Shown one piece after another: positions 17,656 to 25,818 of a stretch of DNA of 64,000 nucleotides. The notes below the pieces were generated by a model. It was not told the origin of the DNA. It did not search any database and saw nothing but the letters and a program-made list of their open reading frames with translations. Both the position numbers and the translations under genes were made by a program. The number at the start of each line of letters is the position of its first letter. Within the stretch, counting starts at the first letter, position 1. The DNA is from Stella humosa (GTDB lineage: Bacteria; Pseudomonadota; Alphaproteobacteria; ATCC43930; Allostellaceae): NCBI RefSeq assembly GCF_006738645.1, contig NZ_AP019700.1:508001-572000 (forward strand), written 5' to 3'.

Positions 17656-18449
17656 AAGCCGGTCGCTTCGTCGCCCTCGTGGCGATCGTCACCCTCGTCT
17701 TCCTGGTGCTGCCGATCCTGATCGTCGTCGCCATGTCCTTTTCCAGCGCCAGTTCGCTGCAGTTCCCGCCGCCCGGCCTGTCGCTGCGCTGGTACCAGGC
17801 CTTCTTCGGCGATCCGCGCTGGGTCGAGGCGCTGGTGACCTCCACCGTGCTGGCCTTCGCCTCCAGCATCGTCGCCCTGGTGCTGGGCAGTGCGGCCGCC
17901 TACGGCATCGTGCGCGGGCGCTTTCCCGGCCGCGGCTTCATCGACGCCAACTTCATGGCGCCCCTGATCGTGCCGACCATCGTGGTCGCGGTCGCCCTCT
18001 ACCTGGCCCTGGCCAAGGTCGGCCTGCTCGGCACCTGGGTCGGGCTGGTGGCGAGCCATGTGGTGCTGTCGGTGCCGTTCGTGGTGCTGGTGGTGGGTGT
18101 GGCCATCCGCTCCTTCGACGAGCGGATCGAGCAGGTGGCCTTCACGCTGGGGGCCTCGCGCATGCAGACCGTGCTGCGCGTGCTGCTGCCCAATTTGGTG
18201 CCGAGCCTGGCATCGGCCTGGATCCTGGCCCTCATCGCCAGCTTCGACGAGGTGATCGTCACGCTCTTCGTGGCCGGCGTCTATCAGACCGTGCCCAAGC
18301 GCATGTTCAACGAGCTGGTGCTGGAGGTGAACCCGACCATCACCGCCATCGCCACCATCCTGATCGCCATCAGCGTGCTGGCCATGGCCGCGATCGCCAT
18401 CATCACCCAGCGCCGCGGCGGCCTGCTGAAGACGATGGTCGGGCGGTAG
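17652..18449 (+). CDS. ABC transporter permease, PotC type
   Basis: Second inner-membrane permease of the polyamine-type importer, 265 residues. It shows a first helix (FVALVAIVTLVFLVLPILIV), the PotC-like SLRWYQAFFGDPRWVEAL, an EAA loop EQVAFTLGASRMQTVLRVLL, and ASFDEVIVTLF as in PotC/PotI. The ATG at 17652 overlaps the previous TGA by 4 bp. It is the last gene of the operon and ends 9 bp from the convergent PIN toxin gene. Confidence 0.93.
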   Translation: MKAGRFVALVAIVTLVFLVLPILIVVAMSFSSASSLQFPPPGLSLRWYQAFFGDPRWVEALVTSTVLAFASSIVALVLGSAAAYGIVRGRFPGRGFIDANFMAPLIVPTIVVAVALYLALAKVGLLGTWVGLVASHVVLSVPFVVLVVGVAIRSFDERIEQVAFTLGASRMQTVLRVLLPNLVPSLASAWILALIASFDEVIVTLFVAGVYQTVPKRMFNELVLEVNPTITAIATILIAISVLAMAAIAIITQRRGGLLKTMVGR

Positions 18450-18458
18450 GGGACCGGG

Positions 18459-18902
18459 CTATTCCGTGATGGCCCGCAGCAATGTGTGGCGGTCGGCGGC
18501 GAACGGGTTGGCGACGGTGACGCCATGCCAGGTGAAGCCGTCCTGAAGGTCCCCCGACAGCAGAAGCCGGCAGCGCGCCTTCGCAGCCGCGGCCAGGACC
18601 ACGGAATCCCAGATCCCCATCTGATGGTCAGCCGCCAGATCGACCGCGATCGCCATGACCTCGGGCGATGTTTCCAGGGCGGGAAAGGTGTCGCTCCAGC
18701 GCAGAAGGGCCTCGCGTGCCTGGACCCGTGTCCGGCCCGCCTTTCGGACAAGGACGTTGAACAGTTCGCCCAGTACCTGGACGGGCAATACGATGGACCC
18801 GGCCGGCAGCCGGCCGATCAGATCGATTGCGACGTCCCGACGCTCGATACCGTTCACGCCCTCCGCATAGGCCAGCACGTTCGTGTCGAGAGCGACCCTC
18901 AC
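18459..18902 (-). CDS. PIN-domain ribonuclease toxin (VapC-like)
   Basis: Probable toxin of 147 residues. The four acidic residues of PIN nucleases are in place: D6 in ALDTNVL, E46 in LGELFN, D99 in IWDSVV and D118 in SGDLQDG. PIN toxins cut tRNA or rRNA using Mg/Mn. The start is GTG at 18902, overlapping the antitoxin TGA (GTGA), the usual antitoxin-first coupled layout. The partner is Phd/YefM-like, so the pair is a type II toxin-antitoxin module. The gene appears intact. Confidence 0.9.
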   Translation of the reverse strand: MRVALDTNVLAYAEGVNGIERRDVAIDLIGRLPAGSIVLPVQVLGELFNVLVRKAGRTRVQAREALLRWSDTFPALETSPEVMAIAVDLAADHQMGIWDSVVLAAAAKARCRLLLSGDLQDGFTWHGVTVANPFAADRHTLLRAITE

Positions 18903-19144
18903 CGATCGCGCTCGTAGAGTTCGTCGCGCGTCCAGCGACCGACGTCCAGCACGGGTTGCGCCTGCAAATGCTCCAACAGTGCCTTGCGTGCGGCCGCCGA
19001 CACAGCTTCGTCACGCTCGGCTGGAAGAATCCGCGCCACGGCCTTGCCGTGATTGGTGACGACGTAGGTTCGCCCCTCGCGAACACCCCGCAGGATCAAG
19101 GAGAAGTTCCGGTTGGCGTCGGCGGCCGACACTGGCTCGTCCAT
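18899..19144 (-). CDS. Phd/YefM-family antitoxin
   Basis: Small antitoxin of 81 residues. The N-terminal Phd/YefM DNA-binding fold is visible (PVSAADANRNFSLILRGVRE, then TYVVTNHGKAVARILPAE), and a C-terminal tail ending in RDELYERDR would wrap the toxin. The ATG at 19144 is chosen because AAGGAG lies 6 bp upstream; a GTG one codon earlier is possible. The tandem 9-bp repeat at 19162-19179 in its promoter is a likely autoregulatory site. Confidence 0.88.
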   Translation of the reverse strand: MDEPVSAADANRNFSLILRGVREGRTYVVTNHGKAVARILPAERDEAVSAAARKALLEHLQAQPVLDVGRWTRDELYERDR

Positions 19145-19161
19145 CACGCGCTCCTTATAGG

Positions 19162-19179
19162 TATATTCACTATATTCAC
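19162..19179. repeat. Two tandem copies of a 9-bp sequence upstream of the toxin-antitoxin pair
   Basis: TATATTCAC occurs twice in direct succession (19162-19170, 19171-19179), in an AT-rich patch that stands out against the GC-rich surroundings, 18-35 bp upstream of the antitoxin ATG. Phd-family antitoxins bind repeated operators, so this is a plausible autoregulatory and promoter element. Confidence 0.5.
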
Positions 19180-19201
19180 TGCTGCCCCTGCGGGCAAGGA
19201 C

Positions 19202-20434
19202 CTACCACCGCTCGATCCCCGCCAGCACGGCGGTCTCGTTCATCACCGCCTCGGGCGATCGGTGGCGCTCGGCCTGGAGGCGCTCCTCGGGCGAAAGCTG
19301 CTGGGCCTGCATGTAGGCGCCGAGATGGCGGCCGCGGCGGACGACGCGGCGGCCGAATTCGTGGCGGCGCGCGGCATAGGCAGCCAGGCCGGCATCGATG
19401 TCGGGTGCTTGCGACAGCGCCTCGACCAGGGCCATGGCATCGCCCGCGGCCTTGGTCACGCCCATGCCGACATGGGGGCGGGCGACGAAGGCGGCGTCAC
19501 CCAGGAAGGCGACCCGGCCGACGGTCATGGCGGGCGTCTCCAGGTCGAAGATCGCCTGCAGGAAGGGCTGGGGCGTGCGCGCCACCACCTCGGCAAAGGC
19601 CGGCGCCAGCAGGCGGGCGGCATCCGAGCGGGCCTCGGCCACCAGGTCGGGGCGGATGCGATGGGGCGGGATGGCGAACCCGTGGTCGGTGCCGTCGCTG
19701 GCGGTGAAGAGGTGGCGCCGCCCGGCTTCGGCATCGACCGGGCGATACCAGACGAAGTTGAAGCGCTGCCGGCCGGGGCGGATGTCCTCGTCGGCACCGG
19801 CCACCGGATAGCCCAGCATCTGCTCGCCGGTCGGCAGGCAGAAGGCCACGCGCCGCATCAGCCGCGCGTGGGTGCCGGGCGTCAGCAGCCCCTCGTCGAC
19901 CATGCCGCGCCAGGCGCAATAGCCGGCATAGGCCAGACCCGCTTCGGGAAACAGGAGGCGGCGGGCGGTCGACTGGGCGCCGTCGGCGGCGACCAGGATG
20001 CTGCCGGTCTCGCGGCTGCCATCCTCGAAATGCGCGATCACCTGCCCCGGCACCTGCTCGATCCGCGCCAGTGCCTTGCCGTGGTGATAGATGCCGTCCG
20101 GGCAGGCTCGCCGCAGGAAACCGTAGGCCCGGCCCCACGAGGTCAGGACATGCGGGTCGTCGACGGCGCACAGCGGCCGGCCGTCACGGTCGAGGACGAC
20201 GCGGCCCTCGACCGTGATGCCCAGCCCGTCGCCTGGATCGGCGCCGGCCGCCACCATGGCGGCGTGCATCTCGGGGTGGGTGACGATGCCGGCCCCACGC
20301 GATGCCAGCGCCTCGCCGGCGCGCTCGCAGATGACGACGTCCCAGCCGGCGCGCGCCAGCAGCAGCCCGGCGAAGAGCCCGCCCAGCGAGCCGCCGATGA
20401 CGACGGCACGACGCTGCTGCGTCCCATGACCCAT
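19202..20434 (-). CDS. FAD-dependent aromatic-ring monooxygenase
   Basis: Class A flavoprotein hydroxylase of 410 residues. It has the Rossmann FAD motif VVIGGSLGGLFAGLLLARAG at the N-terminus, a DG-type motif LVAADGAQSTAR near 165, and a second FAD motif VAFLGDAAFVARPHVGMG near 310. The YAGYCAWRGMVDE segment resembles 2,6-dihydroxypyridine 3-hydroxylase and 6-hydroxy-3-succinoylpyridine hydroxylase, so an N-heterocyclic or phenolic substrate is plausible. The ATG at 20434 is preferred, with AAGGGGGGA upstream; a TTG two codons earlier is possible. It is divergent from the pirin gene. Confidence 0.85.
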   Translation of the reverse strand: MGHGTQQRRAVVIGGSLGGLFAGLLLARAGWDVVICERAGEALASRGAGIVTHPEMHAAMVAAGADPGDGLGITVEGRVVLDRDGRPLCAVDDPHVLTSWGRAYGFLRRACPDGIYHHGKALARIEQVPGQVIAHFEDGSRETGSILVAADGAQSTARRLLFPEAGLAYAGYCAWRGMVDEGLLTPGTHARLMRRVAFCLPTGEQMLGYPVAGADEDIRPGRQRFNFVWYRPVDAEAGRRHLFTASDGTDHGFAIPPHRIRPDLVAEARSDAARLLAPAFAEVVARTPQPFLQAIFDLETPAMTVGRVAFLGDAAFVARPHVGMGVTKAAGDAMALVEALSQAPDIDAGLAAYAARRHEFGRRVVRRGRHLGAYMQAQQLSPEERLQAERHRSPEAVMNETAVLAGIERW

Positions 20435-20553
20435 GTCCAATCCCCCCTTCCGCCACCCCGTGGCGCGGCCAGGGTCAGTATAGCGGCCGCCGGGGTAGAC
20501 TTGGGGGGCGGGATCGGGTGACTTTCCGCCATGCTCCCGGGAGAATTCAGACC

Positions 20554-21417
20554 ATGATCGAGATCGTCATCGACCAGCGCCGCCGCGACATCGGCGGTGG
20601 CTTCGAGGTCGGCCGCGTCCTGCCCTTCGCCAAGCGGCGGATGGTCGGCCCCTTCGTCTTCTTCGACGAGATGGGCCCGGCCGACTTCCAGCCGGGCCTG
20701 CCGCAGAGCATGGACGTGCGGCCGCACCCGCATATCGGCCTCTCGACCGTCACTTACCTCTTCGCGGGCGAGATCATGCACCGCGACAGCCTCGGCACCG
20801 AGGCGGCGATCCGCCCGGCGGAGGTGAACTGGATGACCGCCGGGCGCGGCATCACCCATTCCGAGCGGTTCGAGAAGGCGCGCGCCGTGGGCGGGCCGCT
20901 GCATGGCATCCAGGCGTGGGTGGCGCTGCCGCGCGAGCATGAGGAAACCGACCCGGCCTTTGCCCATTACGGCCAGGATGCCCTGCCGACGTTCGAGGAA
21001 GGGGGCGTGCAGGGCCGCCTGATTGCCGGCCGCGCCCTGGGGCTGGAGGCGCAGGTGCAGACGCACTCGCCGATCTTCTACCTGCACTGGACGCTGGATG
21101 CCGGTGCCACCGCCGCCCTGCCGGACGACCATGCCGAGCGCGCGGTCTATGTCGTCAGCGGCGCCGTCGAGGTCGGCGGGCAGGCGGTGGCGGCAGGCCA
21201 GATGGCCGTGCTGACCCCGGGCGTTCCGGCCGCGATCCGGGCGACCCGCCCCGCGGTCGTCATGGCGCTGGGTGGCGAGCCCTTGGGCGAGCGCTTCATC
21301 GAATGGAACTTCGTCTCCTCCTCGAAGGAGCGCATCGAGCAGGCAAAGGCCGACTGGCGCGCCGGCCGGATGAAACTGCCCGACCTCGACGACAAGGAGT
21401 TCATCCCGCTGCCATAG
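20554..21417 (+). CDS. Pirin-family protein
   Basis: Bicupin of 287 residues. The pirin N-terminal cupin is evident: GPFVFFDEMGPADF, then RPHPHIGLSTVTYLFAGEI with the two metal-binding histidines, and MTAGRGITHSE. A C-terminal cupin follows (about 165-270). Pirins bind Fe and some act as quercetinases or redox sensors; which applies here cannot be told. The ATG at 20554 is chosen; an alternative start at 20518 adds 12 residues before the conserved fold. It is divergent from the flavoprotein monooxygenase. Confidence 0.9.
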   Translation: MIEIVIDQRRRDIGGGFEVGRVLPFAKRRMVGPFVFFDEMGPADFQPGLPQSMDVRPHPHIGLSTVTYLFAGEIMHRDSLGTEAAIRPAEVNWMTAGRGITHSERFEKARAVGGPLHGIQAWVALPREHEETDPAFAHYGQDALPTFEEGGVQGRLIAGRALGLEAQVQTHSPIFYLHWTLDAGATAALPDDHAERAVYVVSGAVEVGGQAVAAGQMAVLTPGVPAAIRATRPAVVMALGGEPLGERFIEWNFVSSSKERIEQAKADWRAGRMKLPDLDDKEFIPLP

Positions 21418-21434
21418 CAGGCAACCGTCCGGCG

Positions 21435-21881
21435 TCAGGCAACGGCGCGCAGGCCGGCCCGCAGCGCGCCCGGGTCGGCCGGCGCCATGTCCGCTTCGAC
21501 GGCGCCATGGGTCAGGCGCCAGATCGGCACCGCGTCGGCCAGTGCCTGATGGCCGGCCGGGGTCAGCGTCATGCGGCGGCTCCGCCGGTCGGCGGGGTCG
21601 ATGGCGATGGCCACCAGCCCGCGCCGCTCCAACGGTTTCAGGTTGGCCGTCAAGGTCGTGCGATCCATGGCCAGCAGTTGGGCCACCTGGGCCATGGTCG
21701 CCGGCACGGGGCGGTTCAGCGACATCAGCAGCGAGAACTGGCCGTGGGTCAGCCCCATCGGCCGCAGCGCCTCGTCGAAGCGCCGCGCCAGTGCGCGGGC
21801 GGCGCGCTGCACGTGCAGGCAGAGGCAGGTGTCGCGCACCTCCCGGCTGACGGCCAGGGGCAGGGGATCGACGTTTGACAT
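21435..21881 (-). CDS. MarR-family transcriptional regulator
   Basis: Winged-helix regulator of 148 residues. It shows LTHGQFSLLMSLNRP, MAQVAQLLAMDRTTLTANLK as the recognition region, and DRRSRRMTLTPAG as the wing. The N-terminus contains CLCLHVQRAARALARRF with two nearby cysteines (C19, C21), which could allow redox sensing; this is speculation. It is divergent from the MoaD/ThiS-like gene, and a perfect 12-bp palindrome lies 11 bp upstream of its ATG. It therefore probably represses both itself and that operon. Confidence 0.92.
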   Translation of the reverse strand: MSNVDPLPLAVSREVRDTCLCLHVQRAARALARRFDEALRPMGLTHGQFSLLMSLNRPVPATMAQVAQLLAMDRTTLTANLKPLERRGLVAIAIDPADRRSRRMTLTPAGHQALADAVPIWRLTHGAVEADMAPADPGALRAGLRAVA

Positions 21882-21892
21882 GGCTTATTTAC

Positions 21893-21904
21893 GTTGATAT
21901 CAAC
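21893..21904. promoter_or_regulatory. Perfect 12-bp palindrome, candidate MarR operator
   Basis: GTTGATATCAAC is perfectly self-complementary and sits in a short AT-rich gap between the divergent MarR and MoaD/ThiS-like genes. Its form matches the TTGATATCAA-type operators of MarR/OhrR-like repressors. Assignment to the adjacent MarR protein is inference. Confidence 0.65.
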
Positions 21905-21934
21905 TTAACTGGCAAGGACAGAGCGACAGGACCG

Positions 21935-22204
21935 ATGCCGACCGTTTCCTTCACGCGCGCCCTCGAACGCTTCCTGCCGGCACCGCCCGCGACGGTGGCC
22001 GGGGCGACGCTGGCGCAGGCGCTGGCGGCGGTGTTCGCGGACCGCCCGGCCCTGCGCGGCTATGTCCTGGACGACCAGGGGGCGCTGCGCCGCCACGTCG
22101 CCGTCTTCATCAACGGCCGGATGGTGCAGGACCGCCAGAAGCTGACGGATGCGGTCGGCGCGGACGACGAGATCCACGTGTTCCAGGCGCTCTCGGGCGG
22201 CTGA
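21935..22204 (+). CDS. MoaD/ThiS-family ubiquitin-like sulfur-carrier protein
   Basis: Beta-grasp protein of 89 residues that ends in SGG, the C-terminal di-glycine needed for adenylation and thiocarboxylation in MoaD, ThiS and similar carriers. The middle reads RHVAVFINGRMVQDRQKLTDAV then ADDEIHVFQALSGG, typical of the MoaD fold. The ATG at 21935 is chosen; an earlier start at 21875 would run through the palindrome. It is followed 11 bp later by an Asp-box propeller gene. No MoeB/ThiF activating enzyme or MoaE is nearby, so it may serve a dedicated role rather than molybdopterin or thiamine synthesis. Confidence 0.85.
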   Translation: MPTVSFTRALERFLPAPPATVAGATLAQALAAVFADRPALRGYVLDDQGALRRHVAVFINGRMVQDRQKLTDAVGADDEIHVFQALSGG

Positions 22205-22215
22205 CGGAGGAAGCG

Positions 22216-23304
22216 ATGGCAGACCGGATTCATGTCGGCACCCGCAAGGGCCTGTTCGAGTTGGAACGACGCGGCGGCGGCTGGGACGTCGCCCGCACGC
22301 ACTTCCTGGGCGACCCGGTGTCGGCGGTGCTGGCGCAGGCGGACGGCAGCCTGCTGGCGGCCCTCGATCTCGGCCATTTCGGTGCCAAGCTGTGGCGTCG
22401 CTCGCCGGAAGGCGATTGGCAGGAACTGGCGGCACCGGCCTTCCCGCCCAAGCCCGAGGATGCCGTGGATGACCCGCACCCCTGGTCGCTCGGTCGCATC
22501 TGGGCGCTGGAGCCGGGCGGCGTGCCGGGCCGCGTCTGGGCCGGGACAATGCCGGGCGGGTTGTTCCGGTCCGACGATTGGGGCGCGACCTGGGCGCTGA
22601 ACGAGCCCTTGTGGCGGATGCCCGACCGGCGGCGCTGGATGGGCGTGGCCGGCGGCGAGCAGCCCGGCATCAGCACCGTCCTGGTCGACCCGCGCAACCC
22701 GGCCGACATCCGGCTCGGCATCTCCACGGCCGGCGTCTGGGCCACCACGGACACCGGCGCGAGCTGGAGCCTGATCAACCAGGGCATGTACAACGAGTAC
22801 ATGCCGCCCGGGCAGGAGGGCGACCCGATTGCCCAGGACATCCACCAGCTCGCCCGCTGTGCCGCCCGCCCCGAGGTGATGTGGTGCCAGCACCACAACG
22901 GCGTCTTCCGCTCGGAGGATGCGGGCGCCAACTGGGCGGAGCTGACGGCGATCCGCCCGTCCAAGTTCGGCTTTGCCGTGGCCGCCCACCCGACCGACCC
23001 GGACACGGCGTGGTTCGTGCCGTCCGCGAAGGACGAGCGGCGCTTCCCCGTCGACGGCAAGGTCGTGGTCGCCCGCACGCAGGATGGCGGCCGCAGCTTC
23101 GAGGTGCTGTCCCAGGGCCTGCCGCAGCGCCATGCCTATGACCTGGTGTGGCGCCACGGGCTGGCGGTCGACCCGGCCGGGCGGCAGCTCGCCTTCGGCT
23201 CGACCAGTGGCGGCCTCTGGATATCGGGCGATGCCGGCCAGTCCTGGGACGCGCTCGACGCCCGGCTGCCGCCGGTGGCCTTCGTGCGCTTCGCCGCGGC
23301 GTAG
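22216..23304 (+). CDS. Asp-box (BNR) beta-propeller protein, sialidase-like fold
   Basis: Protein of 362 residues with repeated Asp boxes (SxDxGxxW-like): SDDWGATW, TTDTGASW, SEDAGANW, TQDGGRSF and SGDAGQSW, spaced as in a six- or seven-bladed propeller. There is no signal peptide, so it is probably cytoplasmic. The sialidase catalytic Arg triad is not evident, so glycosidase activity should not be assumed. It is preceded by GGAGG and coupled closely to the MoaD/ThiS-like gene, under the presumed MarR operator. The function is unknown. Confidence 0.8.
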   Translation: MADRIHVGTRKGLFELERRGGGWDVARTHFLGDPVSAVLAQADGSLLAALDLGHFGAKLWRRSPEGDWQELAAPAFPPKPEDAVDDPHPWSLGRIWALEPGGVPGRVWAGTMPGGLFRSDDWGATWALNEPLWRMPDRRRWMGVAGGEQPGISTVLVDPRNPADIRLGISTAGVWATTDTGASWSLINQGMYNEYMPPGQEGDPIAQDIHQLARCAARPEVMWCQHHNGVFRSEDAGANWAELTAIRPSKFGFAVAAHPTDPDTAWFVPSAKDERRFPVDGKVVVARTQDGGRSFEVLSQGLPQRHAYDLVWRHGLAVDPAGRQLAFGSTSGGLWISGDAGQSWDALDARLPPVAFVRFAAA

Positions 23305-23330
23305 CGCAGGAAGGCCAGACCGGCCGGCGC

Positions 23331-23888
23331 TCAGTCGCTCGGCAGCGGGAATTCCTCCAGATACTTCTGGTAGTCGTCCTCCACGCCGATCTGCATCGTC
23401 TCCAGGATGCGGACCACGGCGTTGTAGAAGCCAATGGTGATGACGAGGTCGGTCAGGTGCTCGGTCGAGAGCGCCGCTGCCAGCTCGGCGAAGGTGGCGT
23501 CGGACGCCGCCAGGTCCGTCGTCATCTCGCGCGCGGCACGGAGTGCCGCCTTGATCACCGGCTCCAGGTCGGAGGGGCGGCCTTCGCTCTCGGCGATCAT
23601 GCCGCGGATGTCGTCGTCGGAGACGCCGAAGTCGCGGCTGATCTTGATGTGGTGGGAATATTCGTACTTCGAGCGGGTCAGCCAGCCGACCTGGAGGATC
23701 GCCAGTTCGCGCAGGCGGGGGTCGAGCTTGCTGTCGAAGCGAATGAACTGGCCGAGGCCGCTGAACCGGCGCAGCGCGTTCGGGCTGTGCGCCAGGGTGC
23801 GGTAGAGGTTGATGTTGCGCTTCAGCAGGTCCTGGTTTTCAGGCGCCAGGTTCTCGCGGTCGAGATAGGGGACTCGGGCCATCTTCAT
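23331..23888 (-). CDS. Carboxymuconolactone decarboxylase-family protein
   Basis: All-helical CMD/AhpD-fold protein of 185 residues. The core is LRELAILQVGWLTRSKYEYS followed by HHIKISRDFGVSDDDI; the AhpD CxxC pair is absent (YEYSHH instead), which suggests a decarboxylase-like or other non-peroxidase function. The N-terminal RVPYLDRENL is typical of a subgroup often found in aromatic or organic-acid catabolism. The ATG at 23888 overlaps the TGA of the PPK2 gene; an ATG two codons later is possible. The link with polyphosphate kinase is unexplained. Confidence 0.85.
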   Translation of the reverse strand: MKMARVPYLDRENLAPENQDLLKRNINLYRTLAHSPNALRRFSGLGQFIRFDSKLDPRLRELAILQVGWLTRSKYEYSHHIKISRDFGVSDDDIRGMIAESEGRPSDLEPVIKAALRAAREMTTDLAASDATFAELAAALSTEHLTDLVITIGFYNAVVRILETMQIGVEDDYQKYLEEFPLPSD

Positions 23889-24763
23889 TCCTTCTCCAGC
23901 GCGTCCCGGGCTTGTGCGTAGGCCTCCCGGGTTGCGGCATCGACGGTGGGGTAGGACATCTTCAGGCGCTCCAGCCCGTCGACGATCGCGGCCATGACGA
24001 CCAGGCGGGAGAACCATTTCTGGTCGGCCGGGACCACGAACCAGGGGGCGTGCGGGGCGGCCGTCTCGCGGATCGCATCCTCGTAGGCATCCTGGTAGGC
24101 GTCCCAGTGGGCGCGCTCCTTGACGTCGTCGAGGGAAAATTTCCACAGCTTGTCCGGCTCCGCCAGGCGGGACAGGAACCGCTGCCGCTGTTCCTCCTTC
24201 GACAGGTGCAGGAAGAACTTGAGCACGAGGTAGCCGCTTTCCGCCAGATGCGTCTCGTGGGCGCGGATGGCGGCAAAGCGGTGGCCCCAGATGCGCTTGC
24301 TGACGAGATCCGGCGGCAGGTGCTGGCGCTCCAGCAGCTCGGGGTGCACGCGCACCACCAGCACCTCCTCGTAGTAGGAGCGGTTGAAGATGCCGATCCG
24401 CCCGCGCTCGGGCAGCGCCTTGGTGGTGCGCCACAGGAAGTCGTGGTCCAGTTCCTCGGCGTTCGGTGCCTTGAAGGCGTGCACCTGGCAGCCCTGCGGG
24501 TTGATCCCCGACATCACGTGCTTGATGGCGCTGTCCTTGCCGGCGGCGTCCATCGCCTGGAAGATCGTCAGCACCGACCAGCGGTTCTGGGCGTACAGCA
24601 CCTCCTGCAACGCCGACAGGCGTTCCACGCCCTCGGCCAGCATGCGCTTGGCCTCGCCCTTCTCCAGGGTCAGGCCCGCGCAATCCTTGGGGTCGCGCTC
24701 TGCCAGGCGGAAGCGCTTGCCGTCGTCGATCCGATAGCGGTCCAGCAGCGTTTGGAACTTCAT
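23885..24763 (-). CDS. Polyphosphate kinase 2 family protein
   Basis: Polyphosphate-dependent nucleotide phosphotransferase of 292 residues. It has the Walker A-like motif MDAAGKDSAIKHV (residues 71-83), the lid/Walker B region RIGIFNRSYYEEVLVVRVHP, and KFFLHLSKEEQRQR typical of one-domain PPK2 enzymes. Length and the N-terminal extension (RYRIDDGKRFRL) fit the polyphosphate:AMP/ADP phosphotransferase (class III) branch. It probably regenerates nucleotides from polyphosphate in the cytoplasm. It overlaps the CMD-family gene by 4 bp. Confidence 0.9.
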   Translation of the reverse strand: MKFQTLLDRYRIDDGKRFRLAERDPKDCAGLTLEKGEAKRMLAEGVERLSALQEVLYAQNRWSVLTIFQAMDAAGKDSAIKHVMSGINPQGCQVHAFKAPNAEELDHDFLWRTTKALPERGRIGIFNRSYYEEVLVVRVHPELLERQHLPPDLVSKRIWGHRFAAIRAHETHLAESGYLVLKFFLHLSKEEQRQRFLSRLAEPDKLWKFSLDDVKERAHWDAYQDAYEDAIRETAAPHAPWFVVPADQKWFSRLVVMAAIVDGLERLKMSYPTVDAATREAYAQARDALEKE

Positions 24764-24921
24764 GCGGGTGGCTCCTGTTTCGCCGGCATCGACCCTAGCG
24801 GGCCGGGGGTCGGGCTCAAACCCCGGTATCGCCAGCCCATAGAGTTTCTCGTCTTGCCGCCAGCCGCGGCGGGTCCGATATCGGCCATGCGGGAACGGGA
24901 AAATTCCGCCAGGAGGATGCC

Positions 24922-25782
24922 ATGACGGCAGAGACGTCGATCGACCGGCTGACCGCGGTGACAGCGCCGCTCAACTATCTGGCGCACGGCTCGGAGCGGC
25001 CGGTGCGCTACAACTATACCCCGCCGCCCGGTGCCGTGCCGCAGAGCGGCACCTTCGTCGCCGAGCCGGTGCCCGTCGCCGACGCCCGTCCCATCGCCGA
25101 CCGCTTCACCCTCGATCGCCAGGGCTTCGCCCTGCTGCGCGAGCCGACCGCCGTCACGGATTTCGACGACGCCGAAGCGATCCGCCGCGACTACTTCCCC
25201 GAGGTCGAGGCGGCCGTGCGCGCCGCCACCGGGGCCGACCGCGTCATCGCCTTCGACCACAATGTCCGCTCGGCACCCCTGGCGCAGGCCGGCGTCCCGG
25301 TCAAGGAGCCGGTGAAGCGCGTCCACAACGACTTCACCGAGCGGTCGGGCCCGCGCCGGGCCGAGGACGAGCTGGCGGCCGCCGGCATCGACCCGGCCAT
25401 CCTGGCCGGCCAGCGCTTCGCCCTGGTCAACCTGTGGCGGCCGATCCGGGCGCCGGTCGAGGAATCGCCGCTGGCCTTCTGCGACGCCCGCTCGATCGCG
25501 CCCGAGGATTTCGTGATCGCCGACCTCGTCTATCCCGATCGGGTGGGCGAGATCTATCAGTTCCACCACCGGCCCGAGCACCGCTGGTATTACTTCCCGA
25601 AGCTGGCGCCGGAGGAGGCGCTGCTGATCAAGTGCTACGATTCGGCGACCGACGGACCGGCGCGCTTCACCGCCCACTCGGCCTTCGACGACCCGACCTC
25701 TCCTCCCGGCGCCCGCCCGCGCGAGAGCATCGAGGTGCGCACGCTGGTGCTCTACGGGCCGGGGACGGCGCCGCGCGCCTGA
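24922..25782 (+). CDS. CmcJ/NvfI-type non-heme iron oxidoreductase
   Basis: Protein of 286 residues of the CmcJ/NvfI (GA4-desaturase-like) family, related to Fe(II)/2-oxoglutarate enzymes. Supporting motifs are the N-terminal APLNYLAHGSERPVRYNY, RVHNDFTERSGP with the HxD-type metal pair, LVNLWRPI, and HRWYYFPKLAPEEALLIKCY near the C-terminal half. CAGGAGG lies about 8 bp upstream of the ATG, a strong ribosome site. Family members act in cephamycin, gibberellin and meroterpenoid pathways in fungi and bacteria; the substrate here is unknown. It stands alone, convergent with the BMP gene. Confidence 0.82.
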   Translation: MTAETSIDRLTAVTAPLNYLAHGSERPVRYNYTPPPGAVPQSGTFVAEPVPVADARPIADRFTLDRQGFALLREPTAVTDFDDAEAIRRDYFPEVEAAVRAATGADRVIAFDHNVRSAPLAQAGVPVKEPVKRVHNDFTERSGPRRAEDELAAAGIDPAILAGQRFALVNLWRPIRAPVEESPLAFCDARSIAPEDFVIADLVYPDRVGEIYQFHHRPEHRWYYFPKLAPEEALLIKCYDSATDGPARFTAHSAFDDPTSPPGARPRESIEVRTLVLYGPGTAPRA

Positions 25783-25791
25783 TGCGCGCCC

Positions 25792-25818
25792 GCTGCCCGG
25801 GTCATTCGACCGGGCAGC
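25792..25818. terminator. Hairpin between convergent 3' ends
   Basis: GCTGCCCGG and CCGGGCAGC, extended by GTC/GAC around a short loop, form a strong stem spanning 25792-25818. It overlaps the final codons and stop of the BMP gene and lies 10 bp past the CmcJ-type stop. No T-tract follows on either strand, so termination is only suggested. Confidence 0.4.

Noticed and set aside
22216-23304. Sialidase (exo-alpha-sialidase) assignment
   Set aside because: Asp boxes mark the fold only. No signal peptide and no catalytic Arg triad, Tyr/Glu pair or FRIP motif was seen.
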